Assembly: GCF_039544005.1 (NCBI RefSeq)
Contig: NZ_BAABKV010000001.1
Location: forward strand, 1,426,001-1,490,000
Direction: 5' to 3'
Length of the DNA stretch: 64,000 nt
DNA from: Kitasatospora paranensis
GTDB lineage: Bacteria > Actinomycetota > Actinomycetes > Streptomycetales > Streptomycetaceae
Part shown: positions 47,745 through 55,805 of the stretch, piece after piece
Position numbering within the stretch: the first letter of the stretch is position 1
How the letters are laid out: each line of letters starts with the position of its first letter
The notes under the pieces: generated by a model
Told to the model about the DNA's origin: nothing
Databases searched by the model: none
Seen by the model: the letters and a program-made list of their open reading frames with translations, nothing else
Made by a program: the position numbers and the translations under genes

Positions 47745-47963
47745 CCGGGCCGGCACGGCCGGCCGCACCGAACGGCCCGGCGCCCACGGACGCCGGGCCT
47801 CCCCGGCCGGCGGGCACCACCGCCCGCCGCGCCGACCACCCGGGCCGACCGCCCGAACCGACCACCGGGCCGACCAGCGCCAGGAAAGAGCGTCAGGCCA
47901 TGACCGCCGTCGTCCAGTTCCCCCGACCCGCCGCCGGCCGCCGCGGCAGGCGCCCGAGCCACC

Positions 47964-48407
47964 GTGCCCTCCAGCGGACGGGGGTGGAGCGAGCCGTTCA
48001 CCGCCCGCCTGCAGTGCGTGGCGGACATCCGGGCCCACGCCCGCGCCTACCTGACCCGGGCCCAGCTGCCGCGCGCCGTGCGCGAGGACGCCGTGCTGGT
48101 GGTCAGTGAGCTCGTCACCAACTCCATCCGCCACACCCACGGCCCCGGCAGCCTCCACCTGCTCGGCGGGCCGGACGGCGTGGAGGTGTCCGTCCACGAC
48201 ACCAGCCGCCTGATGCCGCTGCCGCGGGTCGTCACCGCGGACACCGCACTCGGCGGCCGAGGTCTGGCCCTCGTGGTCGCCCTGTGCGACGCCGTGGCCG
48301 TGACGCTCGAAGCCGGCAGCGGCAAGACCGTCCACGCCCACCTCACGTCACCGCCCCCGCCGGCACCCACCCCGGCATCCGCCGACGGCCGGACCCACCA
48401 CTGGTGA
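47964..48407 (+). CDS. Anti-sigma-factor-type ATPase (RsbW/HATPase_c)
   Basis: A short GHKL ATPase: DAVLVVSELVTNSIRHTHG is the N-box, VEVSVHDTSRLMPLP the G1-like region and GGRGLALVVALCDAVAV the G2 region. Streptomycetes have many such proteins, which bind anti-anti-sigma factors or sigma factors. GTG 47964 gives 147 residues but has no ribosome-binding site. ATG 47900, preceded by AGGAAAGAG and reading MTAVVQFPRPAAGRR, is a better start but is in another frame; a net two-base loss near 47950 would join them. Confidence 0.75.
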   Translation: MPSSGRGWSEPFTARLQCVADIRAHARAYLTRAQLPRAVREDAVLVVSELVTNSIRHTHGPGSLHLLGGPDGVEVSVHDTSRLMPLPRVVTADTALGGRGLALVVALCDAVAVTLEAGSGKTVHAHLTSPPPPAPTPASADGRTHHW

Positions 48408-48626
48408 CCGGGCCTTGCGGACCAGGCGTTGCGGACCGGGCTCTGACGGCCCGACCGCGATCACCTTCCCTGGGCGGGACAGCCGGCGGGCGCTGGGCAA
48501 AGCCGCGCGGTGTCGAGGGCGCGCTGCAGGTCCAGGCATGGAGAACGAGCGGCTCTGCAACGAGCTCGCCGTGGCCCTCGGACAGCACTGCGACCTGGCC
48601 GCCAATATCGATCAGATCCAGAGCCC

Positions 48627-49160
48627 TCACAGGTCCGAGACGTCAATCCAAGAAATCGTCGCCACCAGGTCGGCATCCTTGTCAGTTGCTTCGGCTGCGA
48701 GAAGGGCTCAGTCCCGGCATTCGCCCACGATCCGAGCCCAGGGCAAATGGCGGTCGATGTCCCAGTCGATGCCCGGACCCCGACGCCAGAAGGCCCCGTT
48801 GTTCGGCCTGATCTGCCACACCTGGAAATAGAGCACGGCCTGACCGTGAGCGGCAAGATCCTCGATGACCTCAGTAAGGTGAGCTGTCGACCACGCCGGG
48901 GCCAGGTTCCCGAACGAGGCCCGCAGCGCAGCAGCCCGGGGCGGGATCACGAGCTCGCGGGCGCCGAGATCAGTCAGCGCCCAGCGAAGCGCCTCGCCCT
49001 CGCTGTCATCGGGGGCCTCCCCTCGCTGCCGGAAGGCTTCATAGGCTCGTTGAAGATCGGGCACGGCACGTTGGATCTCCAGGTCCGCCAGGGCTTCGGC
49101 CGCCCATTGCCGAACGGTGGCGTTCTCGCTGTCCAGCAGGCCGATCAGCACGTCTCCCGG
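48627..49160 (-). pseudogene. HEAT-repeat protein, 5'-truncated and with an in-frame UGA
   Basis: The minus strand encodes a HEAT-like helical pair (VLIGLLDSENATVRQWAAE, LADLEIQRAVPDLQRAYEAF) and a C-terminal region with WDIDRHLPWARIVGECRD. Two lesions are visible. At the 5' side the frame continues into the antisense of a transposase remnant, so the real start is gone. At 48708-48710 a UGA interrupts, and the same frame goes on sensibly for 26 codons (ALLAAEATDKDADLV, then ATISWIDVSDL) to UGA 48627-48629. Function of the intact protein unknown. Confidence 0.55.
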
Positions 49161-49280
49161 CCGCGGCGGCTGAAGAACTTGCGCGGCCTGGCCACCCGGT
49201 ACGAGAAGACCGCCACCGTCTTCCAGGCCGGGCGCCACATCCGCTGGACATCTCCTGAGCGCGGCACCGGCAACATGTGA
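49161..49280 (+). mobile_element. 3' remnant of an IS5/IS4-type transposase gene
   Basis: The plus strand reads PRRLKNLRGLATRYEKTATVF, then QAGRHIRWTSPERG to TGA 49278-49280. RLKN-RG-ATRYEKTA is the typical C-terminal end of IS5-family DDE transposases. Nothing upstream belongs to it, and it abuts the truncated HEAT gene, so a decayed insertion broke that gene. Confidence 0.6.
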
Positions 49281-49290
49281 TCATGTCAAT

Positions 49291-49869
49291 ATGGCATCTG
49301 GTCGGATCATTTTTCTCAACGGCACCTCCAGCTCGGGGAAGTCGAGCATCGCCAGGGAGCTTCTGGACATCCTGGACGACGGCGTCTTCTTCCACATGGC
49401 GGTCGACGGCTTCAACGCGATGCGCAGCAAGCGGGAGCTGGGGGCGGAGGATCTCGATGCCGCGCTGCGGCGGACCAGGATGGGTTTCCACCGGTCGATC
49501 GCGGCCATGGCCGAGGCGGGTAACGACATCGTGGTCGACCATGTGCTGAGCGAGCCGTGGCGGCTGGTCGACTGCTTGACGGTGCTGCGGCCCGAGGATG
49601 TGCTGTTCGTCGGTGTCCACTGCCCGTTGGACGAACTGGCCCGCCGCGAGCTGGCCCGGGGTGACCGCCCGCCGGGCCTCGCGGCGCACCAGTACGGGCT
49701 GGTCCACGGCCACGGTGACTATGACCTGGAGTGCGACACCAGCACGGCGAGCCCACGTGAATGCGCGCAGCGGATCAAGGAGTTCCTCCCGCACCGCCCG
49801 AGCCCCACCGCCTTCACCCGCCTAGGCCGGCGCTACCTGACAAACGGACAGGAACCGCTGACGGCGTGA
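49291..49869 (+). CDS. Chloramphenicol phosphotransferase-like P-loop kinase
   Basis: A 192-residue small kinase. Walker A is LNGTSSSGKSSIARE (residues 9-23), AMAEAGNDIVVDHVLSE carries the catalytic-base Asp, LFVGVHCPLDELARREL and RGDRPPGLAAHQYGLVHGHG-type lid residues (here RGDRPPGLAAHQYGLVHG) and YDLECDTS follow the CPT pattern. Chloramphenicol 3-O-phosphotransferase of the chloramphenicol producer gives self-resistance; here the substrate is uncertain. It follows the transposase remnant by 10 bases, in a region of insertions, so acquisition by transfer is plausible. Confidence 0.8.
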   Translation: MASGRIIFLNGTSSSGKSSIARELLDILDDGVFFHMAVDGFNAMRSKRELGAEDLDAALRRTRMGFHRSIAAMAEAGNDIVVDHVLSEPWRLVDCLTVLRPEDVLFVGVHCPLDELARRELARGDRPPGLAAHQYGLVHGHGDYDLECDTSTASPRECAQRIKEFLPHRPSPTAFTRLGRRYLTNGQEPLTA

Positions 49870-49986
49870 GGCGTGCCTACTCGGCCGTTCGTATACTCGT
49901 GGCTGGCGCAGTGTTGGGACTGGCCTGGCCCGGGGGATGGGGCTCCAGTTGTGGATCTTGATTGTGTGGGTCGGTATCGTCGCTGT

Positions 49987-50502
49987 GTGCCTGAACTGAT
50001 TGCGCCGACCGCCCGTCTGCACCGCGCGTGGCTCGAGGCGCGTGACGAGTGGGGCCCCGGGCTGCACGAGGACGGGTTCGGGATCGGGCCGTCGGACGAG
50101 GTGGACCTGCCGGACGGGTTTGCTGCCTGGGCAGCGCGGTTGGCTGACGCGTCCGGTCCGGAGGAGGTGGAGAGCGGCCGAGGTTGTGTGTACCGGTGGA
50201 TCGTTGATGGCGATCGGGTACACGGCGGGATCGCGCTGCGGCTCAGGCTCAACGAATCGGTGCCAGAGTTCGGCCACATCGGCTACGGCATCCGACCGTC
50301 CTCGCGCCGGCGTGGACTGGCCACCTGGGCGCTGGGGCGGATGCTCGACGAGGCACGGACACTCGACCTGGACCAGGTGCTCATCGTCTGCGAGGCCGAC
50401 AACATTGCCTCGGCGAGGACGATCGAGCTCAACGGTGGCGTTTTGGAAGGCTCCCGGGACGCCGGGTCCGGTGCAGTGCGACGTTACTGGATCAAGATCT
50501 AG
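49987..50502 (+). CDS. GNAT-family N-acetyltransferase
   Basis: A 171-residue acetyltransferase. The core reads GHIGYGIRPSSRRRGLATWALG with the acetyl-CoA pyrophosphate loop RRRGLA, followed by VLIVCEADNIASARTIELNG and a last strand VRRYWIKI, the pattern of the RimI/Acetyltransf_3 group. GTG 49987 (VPELIAPTARLHRAW) fits family starts; an earlier ATG-less extension to 49873 is not supported. Substrate unknown. The base composition is slightly less GC-rich than the neighbours, in keeping with the accessory patch. Confidence 0.8.
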   Translation: MPELIAPTARLHRAWLEARDEWGPGLHEDGFGIGPSDEVDLPDGFAAWAARLADASGPEEVESGRGCVYRWIVDGDRVHGGIALRLRLNESVPEFGHIGYGIRPSSRRRGLATWALGRMLDEARTLDLDQVLIVCEADNIASARTIELNGGVLEGSRDAGSGAVRRYWIKI

Positions 50503-50628
50503 TCTCATGGTCTGCACGTGGGTCCGGCCGGGGCCCGAGTTCGCTGGAGGTCGGCCCGCCGCCCTCGAGTCTCCGGCAGGGATGAGTTTGGGCGGATTTC
50601 CGTACTTTACGGGGTCTTGTTGTCCTTA

Positions 50629-51519
50629 GAGGAGCTAACACAAAGCGCGGACGCGTCGGTAGGTGATCACGCAGCAGGCCAGCTTGAGGAATGCCTCGTG
50701 GATGTCGTCGCGTATGTCCCATCGGATGCGGAGGCGACGGAAGCCGTGGATCCAGGCGTTCGTGCTCTCGACCACCCAGCGGACAGTGCCCAGGCCGGAG
50801 CCGTGTGGGACTCCGCGGCGGGCGATGACCGGCTTGATGCCGCGCTTCCACAGCAGTCGGCGGTACTTGTCGAAGTCGTAACCGCGGTCGGCGAACAGCT
50901 CCCTGGGTCGGTGGCGCGGGCGACCGGTGGCTCCGCGAATGCGCGGGATCGCGTCCAGCAGGGGAAGCAACTGGGTGACGTCGTGGCGATTGCCGCCGGT
51001 CAGAGTGATGGCGAGCGGGGTGCCGTGAGCGTCGGTGATGACGTGGTGCTTGGAGCCCGGCCGGGCGCGGTCGACCGGGCTCGGGCCCGTTTTGGGCCGC
51101 CCCGACGCGCCTGATGGTGGGAGCCGTCGATCACCGCCCGGGACCAGTCCAGCTTCCCCGCGCGGTGCAGCTCGGTCAGCAGCACCTGGTGCAGCCGGTC
51201 CCAGACACCGGCCTCGTGCCAGTCCCGCAGCCGGCGCCAGCACGTCATCCCGGAGCCGAAGCCCAGCTCCTGTGGCAGCCACTCCCACTGGATCCCGGTG
51301 TGCAGCACGAACAGGATCCCCTGCAGACAGCCGCGATCATCGAGAGGTAACCGACCCGGATTGCGAGACCGCCGCTGCCGAACCGGCAGCAGCGGCTCGA
51401 TCCGCGCCCAGAGATCGTCCGACACCACCCACGGCGGACCCTTCAGATTCCCCACGGATGGACCAACGAGCATACGGACGATGAGACATGGCCGAACGAC
51501 GGCTTTGTGTTAGCTCCTC
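50629..51519. mobile_element. Complete IS5-family insertion sequence, 891 bp
   Basis: Terminal inverted repeats GAGGAGCTAACACAAAGC at 50629-50646 and its reverse complement at 51502-51519 match perfectly for 18 bases. TTA stands directly outside both ends (50626-50628 and 51520-51522) inside a CTTAG context, a three-base target duplication typical of IS5-family elements. The element holds one transposase gene on the minus strand, in two frames. Intact ends and duplication indicate a recent insertion between two acetyltransferase genes. Confidence 0.95.
50635..51473 (-). CDS. IS5-family (IS427-type) transposase, orfA/orfB with probable -1 frameshift
   Basis: OrfA starts at ATG 51473 with the DUF4096-like DNA-binding part (VSDDLWARIEPLLP, HTGIQWEWLPQELGFGSGMT) and DRLHQVLLTEL; the first catalytic Asp lies in SRAVIDGSHH. 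OrfB continues in the -1 frame with GPSPVDRARPGSKHHV, the second Asp in ELFADRGYDFDKYRR and the Glu in RWVVESTNAWIHGFRRL, a DDE set. The slippery heptamer CCCAAAA (coding strand; 51090-51096) is in phase at the crossover, so programmed -1 frameshifting making a 279-residue fusion is likely here, unlike the base-loss breaks elsewhere. Confidence 0.9.
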
Positions 51520-51585
51520 TTAGTGAGGATCTCGCCGGTTAAATTTCGCAGGTCGGCAGGGCGTCCGGGCTGGCAGGATCGGGGC

Positions 51586-52308
51586 ATGTCGATAGATCCT
51601 CTGCTGGTCGGAGCCCTTGGGCTGTGGGAGTGCCTGGCCTCGGCGCCGGTTTCGTTCCCGACGGCAGGGGGCGTGCGCGTGGTCGTCTCGCCGGGATCGG
51701 GGATGTGCCCTGCCGGGTGGGTCGGCGTGGTGGCTCTGGGTGGATCGGCGATCGTGACCGCGCCCAGCGAGGATGCGGCTGCGATCGTTCGCGATGCGTT
51801 CGCGACGCTGCCCGTGGAGGCCGTCGTCGATGCCGAGGCGATCCGCGGCATACTGCCGGTGGCCCGAATTCTCGGTCCTGCGGCGATGGCTTACGTGGCC
51901 CCGGACGGATTCCGTCCCGTGGCGCCCGGTGCACTGACGGTGGAACAACTGCCGGGCGGACATCCGGACCTGAGGCAGTTGGAGCAGCTGGCGGGCGACG
52001 GTGACGCCGGGGAAGCCGGTCTGGATGAGATCACCTCACCCGCGTTCGTGGTCCGCGAGGCCGGCCAGGTGGTCGCCGCCGCCGGCTACCGGGCCTGGCC
52101 GAGTCGGACCGCCCACATCAGTGTGCTCACCGCGCCCGGGTGGCGGGGCCGGGGGCTGGCCCGGGTGACGGGTTCGGCAACGACCACGCACGCCCTCGCG
52201 GCCGGGCTACGGCCGCAATGGCGGGCACGGGTTCCTGGGTCCCGGCGGGTCGCCATCGCCCTGGGATTCAGAGAACTGGGCGCGCAACTGAGCATCGAGC
52301 TCGCATAG
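51586..52308 (+). CDS. GNAT-family acetyltransferase with N-terminal extension
   Basis: A 240-residue protein. The first 120 residues are an alpha/beta region without a firm match (VRVVVSPGSGMCPAGWVGVV, EDAAAIVRDAFATLP). The C-terminal half is a GNAT domain: SPAFVVREAGQVVAAAGYRAW, HISVLTAPGWRGRGLARVTG with the acetyl-CoA loop GWRGRGLA, and VPGSRRVAIALGFRELG. The layout is that of GNAT proteins with a degenerate N-terminal copy. ATG 51586; the IS element lies 66 bases upstream and may have cut off its old promoter. Confidence 0.75.
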   Translation: MSIDPLLVGALGLWECLASAPVSFPTAGGVRVVVSPGSGMCPAGWVGVVALGGSAIVTAPSEDAAAIVRDAFATLPVEAVVDAEAIRGILPVARILGPAAMAYVAPDGFRPVAPGALTVEQLPGGHPDLRQLEQLAGDGDAGEAGLDEITSPAFVVREAGQVVAAAGYRAWPSRTAHISVLTAPGWRGRGLARVTGSATTTHALAAGLRPQWRARVPGSRRVAIALGFRELGAQLSIELA

Positions 52309-52497
52309 CCGGGAGCCCGGGCCCCGAGCGGCAACGCCGGACTCCACCCCAGGCCCGTCGAGTGCCGGTGCCCTCGGCCGACACCGGTCCCAGTGGTGCC
52401 AGGGGCGCCTGCCGCGCCATGCCGTCGCTCCGGCCGGGCTAGGCTCACGGCACGAACCGCCTGGTCAGCAGGGGAATGGAAAGGGTCGAAGTCGAAC

Positions 52498-53490
52498 ATG
52501 AAGGTACTGATCTCGGGCGGCGCCGGGTACATCGGCAGCACCGTCGCCTCCGCCTGCCTGGACGTGGGCATCACGCCGGTGATCCTGGACAGTCTGGTGA
52601 CTGGACGTCGGGAGTTCACCGAGGGTCGCGCCTTCTACGAGGGCGACATCGCGGACGGCGCTCTGGTGGACCGGGTCTTCGCCGAGCATCCGGAGATCGA
52701 GGCGGTCGTGCACTGCGCGGCACTGATCGTCGTGCCCGACTCGGTCGGTGACCCGCTCGGCTACTACCGGGCGAACGTGGCCAAGAGCCTGGACTTCGTC
52801 GGCCACCTGATCCGCAACGGCTGCCAGAAGATGATCTTCAGCTCTTCCGGCTCGATCTACCTGCCGGGCGAGGACTTCAGCGTGGACGAGGAGTCGGGGA
52901 TCGCCCCGCAGAGCCCGTACGCGCGCACCAAGGCGGTCTGCGAGGCCATGTTCACCGACATCGCCGCCACCCAGCCCATCCGAATCCTCTCCCTGCGCTA
53001 CTTCAACCCGATCGGCGCCGACCCCGAACTCCGCACGGGCCTCCAGCTGCGCCGGCCCAGCCACGCGCTCGGCAAGCTGATCGAGGCACACGACGACGGC
53101 CTGCCGTTCCGGATCACCGGCACCGACTGGCCCACCCGCGACGGCTCGGGCATCCGCGACTACGTACACGTCTGGGACCTGGCCGCCGCACACATAGCTG
53201 TGCTCCAGCGGTTCGATGCCGCCCTGGACGGCAAACGCTCCTCGGTGATCAACCTCGGCACCGGCACGGGCACCACCGTCACCGAGCTGGTCACGGCCTT
53301 CAACACCGTGGTCACCCCACCGGTCGTGACGGTCGAGACAGACCCGCGCCCCGGCGCCGTCGCCGGCGCCTTCACCCGCAGCGACCGGGCCAAGCGGCTG
53401 CTCGCCTGGGAACCGCGATTCAGCATCGCCGACGGCATCCGCGACTCCCTGAACTGGGCCGAGATCCGCGACCGGCGACTCCCCCAGTAA
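52498..53490 (+). CDS. galE: UDP-glucose 4-epimerase
   Basis: A 330-residue extended short-chain dehydrogenase. NAD-binding GGAGYIGS (residues 7-14), GDIADGALV, HCAALIVVPDSV, the catalytic Ser in FSSSGSIYLP and the Tyr-Lys pair in SPYARTK are all present; RYFNPIGADP and GIRDYVHVWDLA are GalE signatures. It interconverts UDP-glucose and UDP-galactose for wall or exopolysaccharide glycans. No other sugar genes are adjacent. ATG 52498 follows GGAAAGGG at some distance. A hairpin ends the gene. Confidence 0.9.
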   Translation: MKVLISGGAGYIGSTVASACLDVGITPVILDSLVTGRREFTEGRAFYEGDIADGALVDRVFAEHPEIEAVVHCAALIVVPDSVGDPLGYYRANVAKSLDFVGHLIRNGCQKMIFSSSGSIYLPGEDFSVDEESGIAPQSPYARTKAVCEAMFTDIAATQPIRILSLRYFNPIGADPELRTGLQLRRPSHALGKLIEAHDDGLPFRITGTDWPTRDGSGIRDYVHVWDLAAAHIAVLQRFDAALDGKRSSVINLGTGTGTTVTELVTAFNTVVTPPVVTVETDPRPGAVAGAFTRSDRAKRLLAWEPRFSIADGIRDSLNWAEIRDRRLPQ

Positions 53491-53507
53491 ATCCGCCCGG
53501 GTCGGGT

Positions 53508-53525
53508 CCCGGCCGATCGGCCGGG
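53508..53525 (+). terminator. Palindromic hairpin after galE
   Basis: CCCGGCCGATCGGCCGGG is a perfect 18-base palindrome, a 7-bp stem with a GATC loop, 17 bases after the galE stop. Confidence 0.65.
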
Positions 53526-53592
53526 AAGCCGGGCCTCGGCCCGGAGGTGCCTGCGGGGCGGCTGCCAGGACGTCGAAGAGGAGCACGTCTTC

Positions 53593-53910
53593 GTGAACGT
53601 TGTAGAGCCGGGTCCAGCGGTCGCTCGGTCTGCCGCCGGGATCTCGCTGCGGGGGCACCAGGAGGAGGCGCTGGAGGCGATCGTGCGGGGCCTGACGTCC
53701 CGTCCGGGACAGCCGGCCTCGCCGGGCGGGCTGCGAGCCGGAAACCACCACCTGCCGGGGCCCTTCACGTTCGCCCGTCTGCTTGGCGGCCGCCGTATCG
53801 CCGGCCTGAGCTGTGTGGTTGATGGCGAATCCGGATTTTGTTCGAGGTTACTCTCCTCGCTTCTCGGATCGTTCTCACTTCAGCTGAGTTGGGAGGGTGG
53901 GGAGCGATAG
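53593..53910 (+). pseudogene. Stump of a superfamily 2 helicase gene
   Basis: GTG 53593 opens MNVVEPGPAVARSAAG, then ISLRGHQEEALEAIVRGLTS and RPGQPASPGGLRAGNHH, which is the N-terminal start of actinobacterial DEAD/DEAH helicases (LRxHQxEAxxAIVRGL). The Walker A motif that should follow within a few residues is absent, and the frame continues without similarity to TAG/TGA at 53908-53910. Bases 53526-53592 and 53911-53950 hold nothing recognisable. Probably a remnant of a deleted gene. Confidence 0.4.
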
Positions 53911-53950
53911 GCCCACGAACTGCCAGTGCCGCGGCATCCGACGGTGCCGG

Positions 53951-54373
53951 TCACCGGATGTCGTGGTCGGGGTGGATCCGGTCATATTGGTGCCGTGCCT
54001 TGGCGATGACGGTGCGGTGAGCGAGGGACCAGTCGGCGAGCGCCTTGACCAGGTGGGTCAGGTCGGCCCCGGTGTCGGTGAGGCGGTAGTCAACCTGGGC
54101 CGGAACCGTCGGGTACACGGTGCGGAGGATGAGCCCGTCGCGTTCCAGCCTGCGCACAGTGAGGGTGAGCATCCGCTGGGAGATGCCGTCGATCGCGCGT
54201 TGCAGTTCCCGGAAGCGGCGCGGGCCGCTGGCCAGTTCGACGATCACGAGGACCGACCACTTGTCCCCGATACGGTCCAGCACGTCGCGGATCCCACAGT
54301 CCGGGTGGTCTTCGCGCCCGCAGGGGTCGAGGTCGGCGGGTGGGGTGGTTACCTGCGTGTGCGTGGGTGACAT
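53951..54373 (-). CDS. HxlR-family transcriptional regulator
   Basis: A 140-residue winged-helix regulator. DVLDRIGDKWSVLVIVEL, FRELQRAIDGISQRMLTLTV and VRRLERDGLILRTVYPTVP followed by VDYRLTDTGADL are the HxlR/MarR-like signature. Cysteines occur at DPCGREDHPDCG near the N-terminus, where redox- or aldehyde-sensing HxlR proteins carry their sensor Cys. AAGGAGG seven bases before ATG 54373 decides the start. It is divergent from the NmrA-type gene 77 bases away and probably represses it. Confidence 0.9.
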   Translation of the reverse strand: MSPTHTQVTTPPADLDPCGREDHPDCGIRDVLDRIGDKWSVLVIVELASGPRRFRELQRAIDGISQRMLTLTVRRLERDGLILRTVYPTVPAQVDYRLTDTGADLTHLVKALADWSLAHRTVIAKARHQYDRIHPDHDIR

Positions 54374-54450
54374 CGAACTGCCTCCTTGTGGCTGCTTGGT
54401 GGGCGGATGAGGATCAAGCGTAGTTACTGAAGAGAACCACATCGGGAGAC

Positions 54451-55278
54451 GTGACAGACATGATCTTGGTGACCGGAGCGAACGGGAACCTCGGCCAAGC
54501 CACTCTGGCGGCGCTGCGTGCCAGGGGTGTGATCGCGACAGGCGGAAGCCGCACCCCGAGCGCGGGGATGCTGCGTCTGGATTTCGACGAGCCGCCCGGC
54601 ATCGACCTCGCTGGTGTGTCGACCCTGGTGCTGATCTCCGCCGGCTACGCCGAGGATGACCGGGTCATCGAGCGGCACGCGGCCGTCTTGGACGCCGCGG
54701 CCCGGGACAAGGTGGGGCATGTCGTCTACACGAGCCTGACCGGTGCCGGCGACCATCTCGGTTTCGCGCTGGCGCACCGTGCGACCGAACGACTCCTGCG
54801 GGCTGGCGATGTGCCGTGGACGATCCTGCGGAACGGTCTTTACGCCGAACTCTTCGGTGGTCTGCTGATGTGGGCACAGGACGGTGTGGAGTCCGCGTTC
54901 GGCGACGGCGCCCTGGCCGCGGTCGCCCGCGAGGATCTCGCCGAGGCCGCAGCGGTCATCGCGGCGGATCCGGCCCGACACAGCGGACGCACCTACGATC
55001 TGGTCGGCACGCCGATCACGGCAGCGGACGTGGCCGACCGTTTCGCGGTACCGCACCGGACCATCGGCCTGGGCGAGTACCGGCGCCGGCTCCACGAGAT
55101 GCCGGGACTGCTGCCTTTCCAGCCGCCCATGCTTGCCTCGATCGCGACCTGCATCCGGCACGGCTTCCTGGACGGTACCGGCCCCGACCTCGCCGACATC
55201 CTGGGCCGCCCCCTTCGTGATCCCCTGGCAGTGGCGGTCGCCACCGCGGCCGCCACGGCACCGGAGGCGGTCCGGTAG
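54451..55278 (+). CDS. NmrA-like NAD(P)H-binding oxidoreductase (QorB type)
   Basis: A 275-residue atypical short-chain dehydrogenase. MILVTGANGNLGQATLAAL is the dinucleotide-binding loop, VVYTSLTGAGDH and WTILRNGLYAELF are typical of the NmrA/quinone oxidoreductase 2 group, which binds NADPH and reduces quinones or senses redox state. With a divergent HxlR regulator it forms the common HxlR-QorB arrangement for electrophile or quinone stress. GTG 54451 has GGGAG upstream. The shared promoter contains GTTACT-N4-AGAACC, a weak operator candidate at about 54421-54437. Confidence 0.85.
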   Translation: MTDMILVTGANGNLGQATLAALRARGVIATGGSRTPSAGMLRLDFDEPPGIDLAGVSTLVLISAGYAEDDRVIERHAAVLDAAARDKVGHVVYTSLTGAGDHLGFALAHRATERLLRAGDVPWTILRNGLYAELFGGLLMWAQDGVESAFGDGALAAVAREDLAEAAAVIAADPARHSGRTYDLVGTPITAADVADRFAVPHRTIGLGEYRRRLHEMPGLLPFQPPMLASIATCIRHGFLDGTGPDLADILGRPLRDPLAVAVATAAATAPEAVR

Positions 55279-55317
55279 TGGCTGTCGCACACCGTCGGAG
55301 CGTCATCGCACTCGCGC

Positions 55318-55476
55318 GTGGAGATCCCGCCGGGAGTCGCGACGGACCGCCTCGACGTGCAGCGGGCCCGGCCGACGAAGGCGATGAGCGGCCGATTCCG
55401 CAAGGCCGGCCCCGGCCTGTACGAGATCGTCACCGAGCGGCCGCGCCCCGACACCCGGTATCCGGACCTTCCGTAG
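55318..55476 (+). CDS. Small hypothetical protein
   Basis: GTG 55318 starts a 52-residue frame: VEIPPGVATDRLDVQRARPT, then KAMSGRFRKAGPGLYEIVTE and RPRPDTRYPDLP to TAG. The codon bias is good and the basic, Pro-rich end looks like a genuine terminus. It could be the complete small protein or the end of a longer gene whose start was lost at the frame stop 55276. Too short for a family call. Confidence 0.4.
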   Translation: MEIPPGVATDRLDVQRARPTKAMSGRFRKAGPGLYEIVTERPRPDTRYPDLP

Positions 55477-55489
55477 CCCTTTCCGTGAC

Positions 55490-55671
55490 CGCCTCTGCCG
55501 GTTCGCACCGGCATCGTGCAGGGCCGGCAGGTACTGGCTGCACAACTCCCGGCGGACGGCGCGCGCATGGCGCCGCTCCTCGCGTCCCCACCGGCTCCGG
55601 TCCGCGACCGTCGTCGCCCCGACGCCGACGAGCGCGCCGACCACCGTGCCGACCACCGGTGCCCAGTCCAC
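55490..55671 (-). pseudogene. N-terminal fragment of an actinobacterial one-helix membrane protein
   Basis: On the minus strand GTG 55671 starts VDWAPVVGTVVGALVGVGAT, one membrane helix, followed by TVADRSRWGREERRHARAVR and RELCSQYLPALHDAGANRQR. This opening (membrane helix, DRSRW, then a coiled helix with Q/E-Y-L-x-AL) is common in a hypothetical family of about 150 residues. After about 60 residues the similarity stops and the frame becomes low-quality, antisense to the small gene at 55318, so the rest was lost. Confidence 0.4.
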
Positions 55672-55805
55672 AGCTGCCGCCTCCCGACCGCGGGCGACGG
55701 CCCGCGCGGTGTGCCCTACGGGAGTCTCGGCACGATGCCCGGGATCGAAACGCGGAGCCTCACGTCGCGGTGGAGCGTGAGCGCACCCACCGGCCTGACG
55801 TGCCG

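Noticed and set aside
48708..48710. UGA read as selenocysteine in the HEAT gene
   Set aside because: No SECIS-like hairpin or selenoprotein family fits; a nonsense change or base error in an already truncated gene is simpler.
48538..48831. Small plus-strand frame starting MENERLCNELAVAL
   Set aside because: The first 30 codons have good bias, but the rest is antisense to the HEAT gene, there is no ribosome-binding site and no family match, so it is not listed as a gene.
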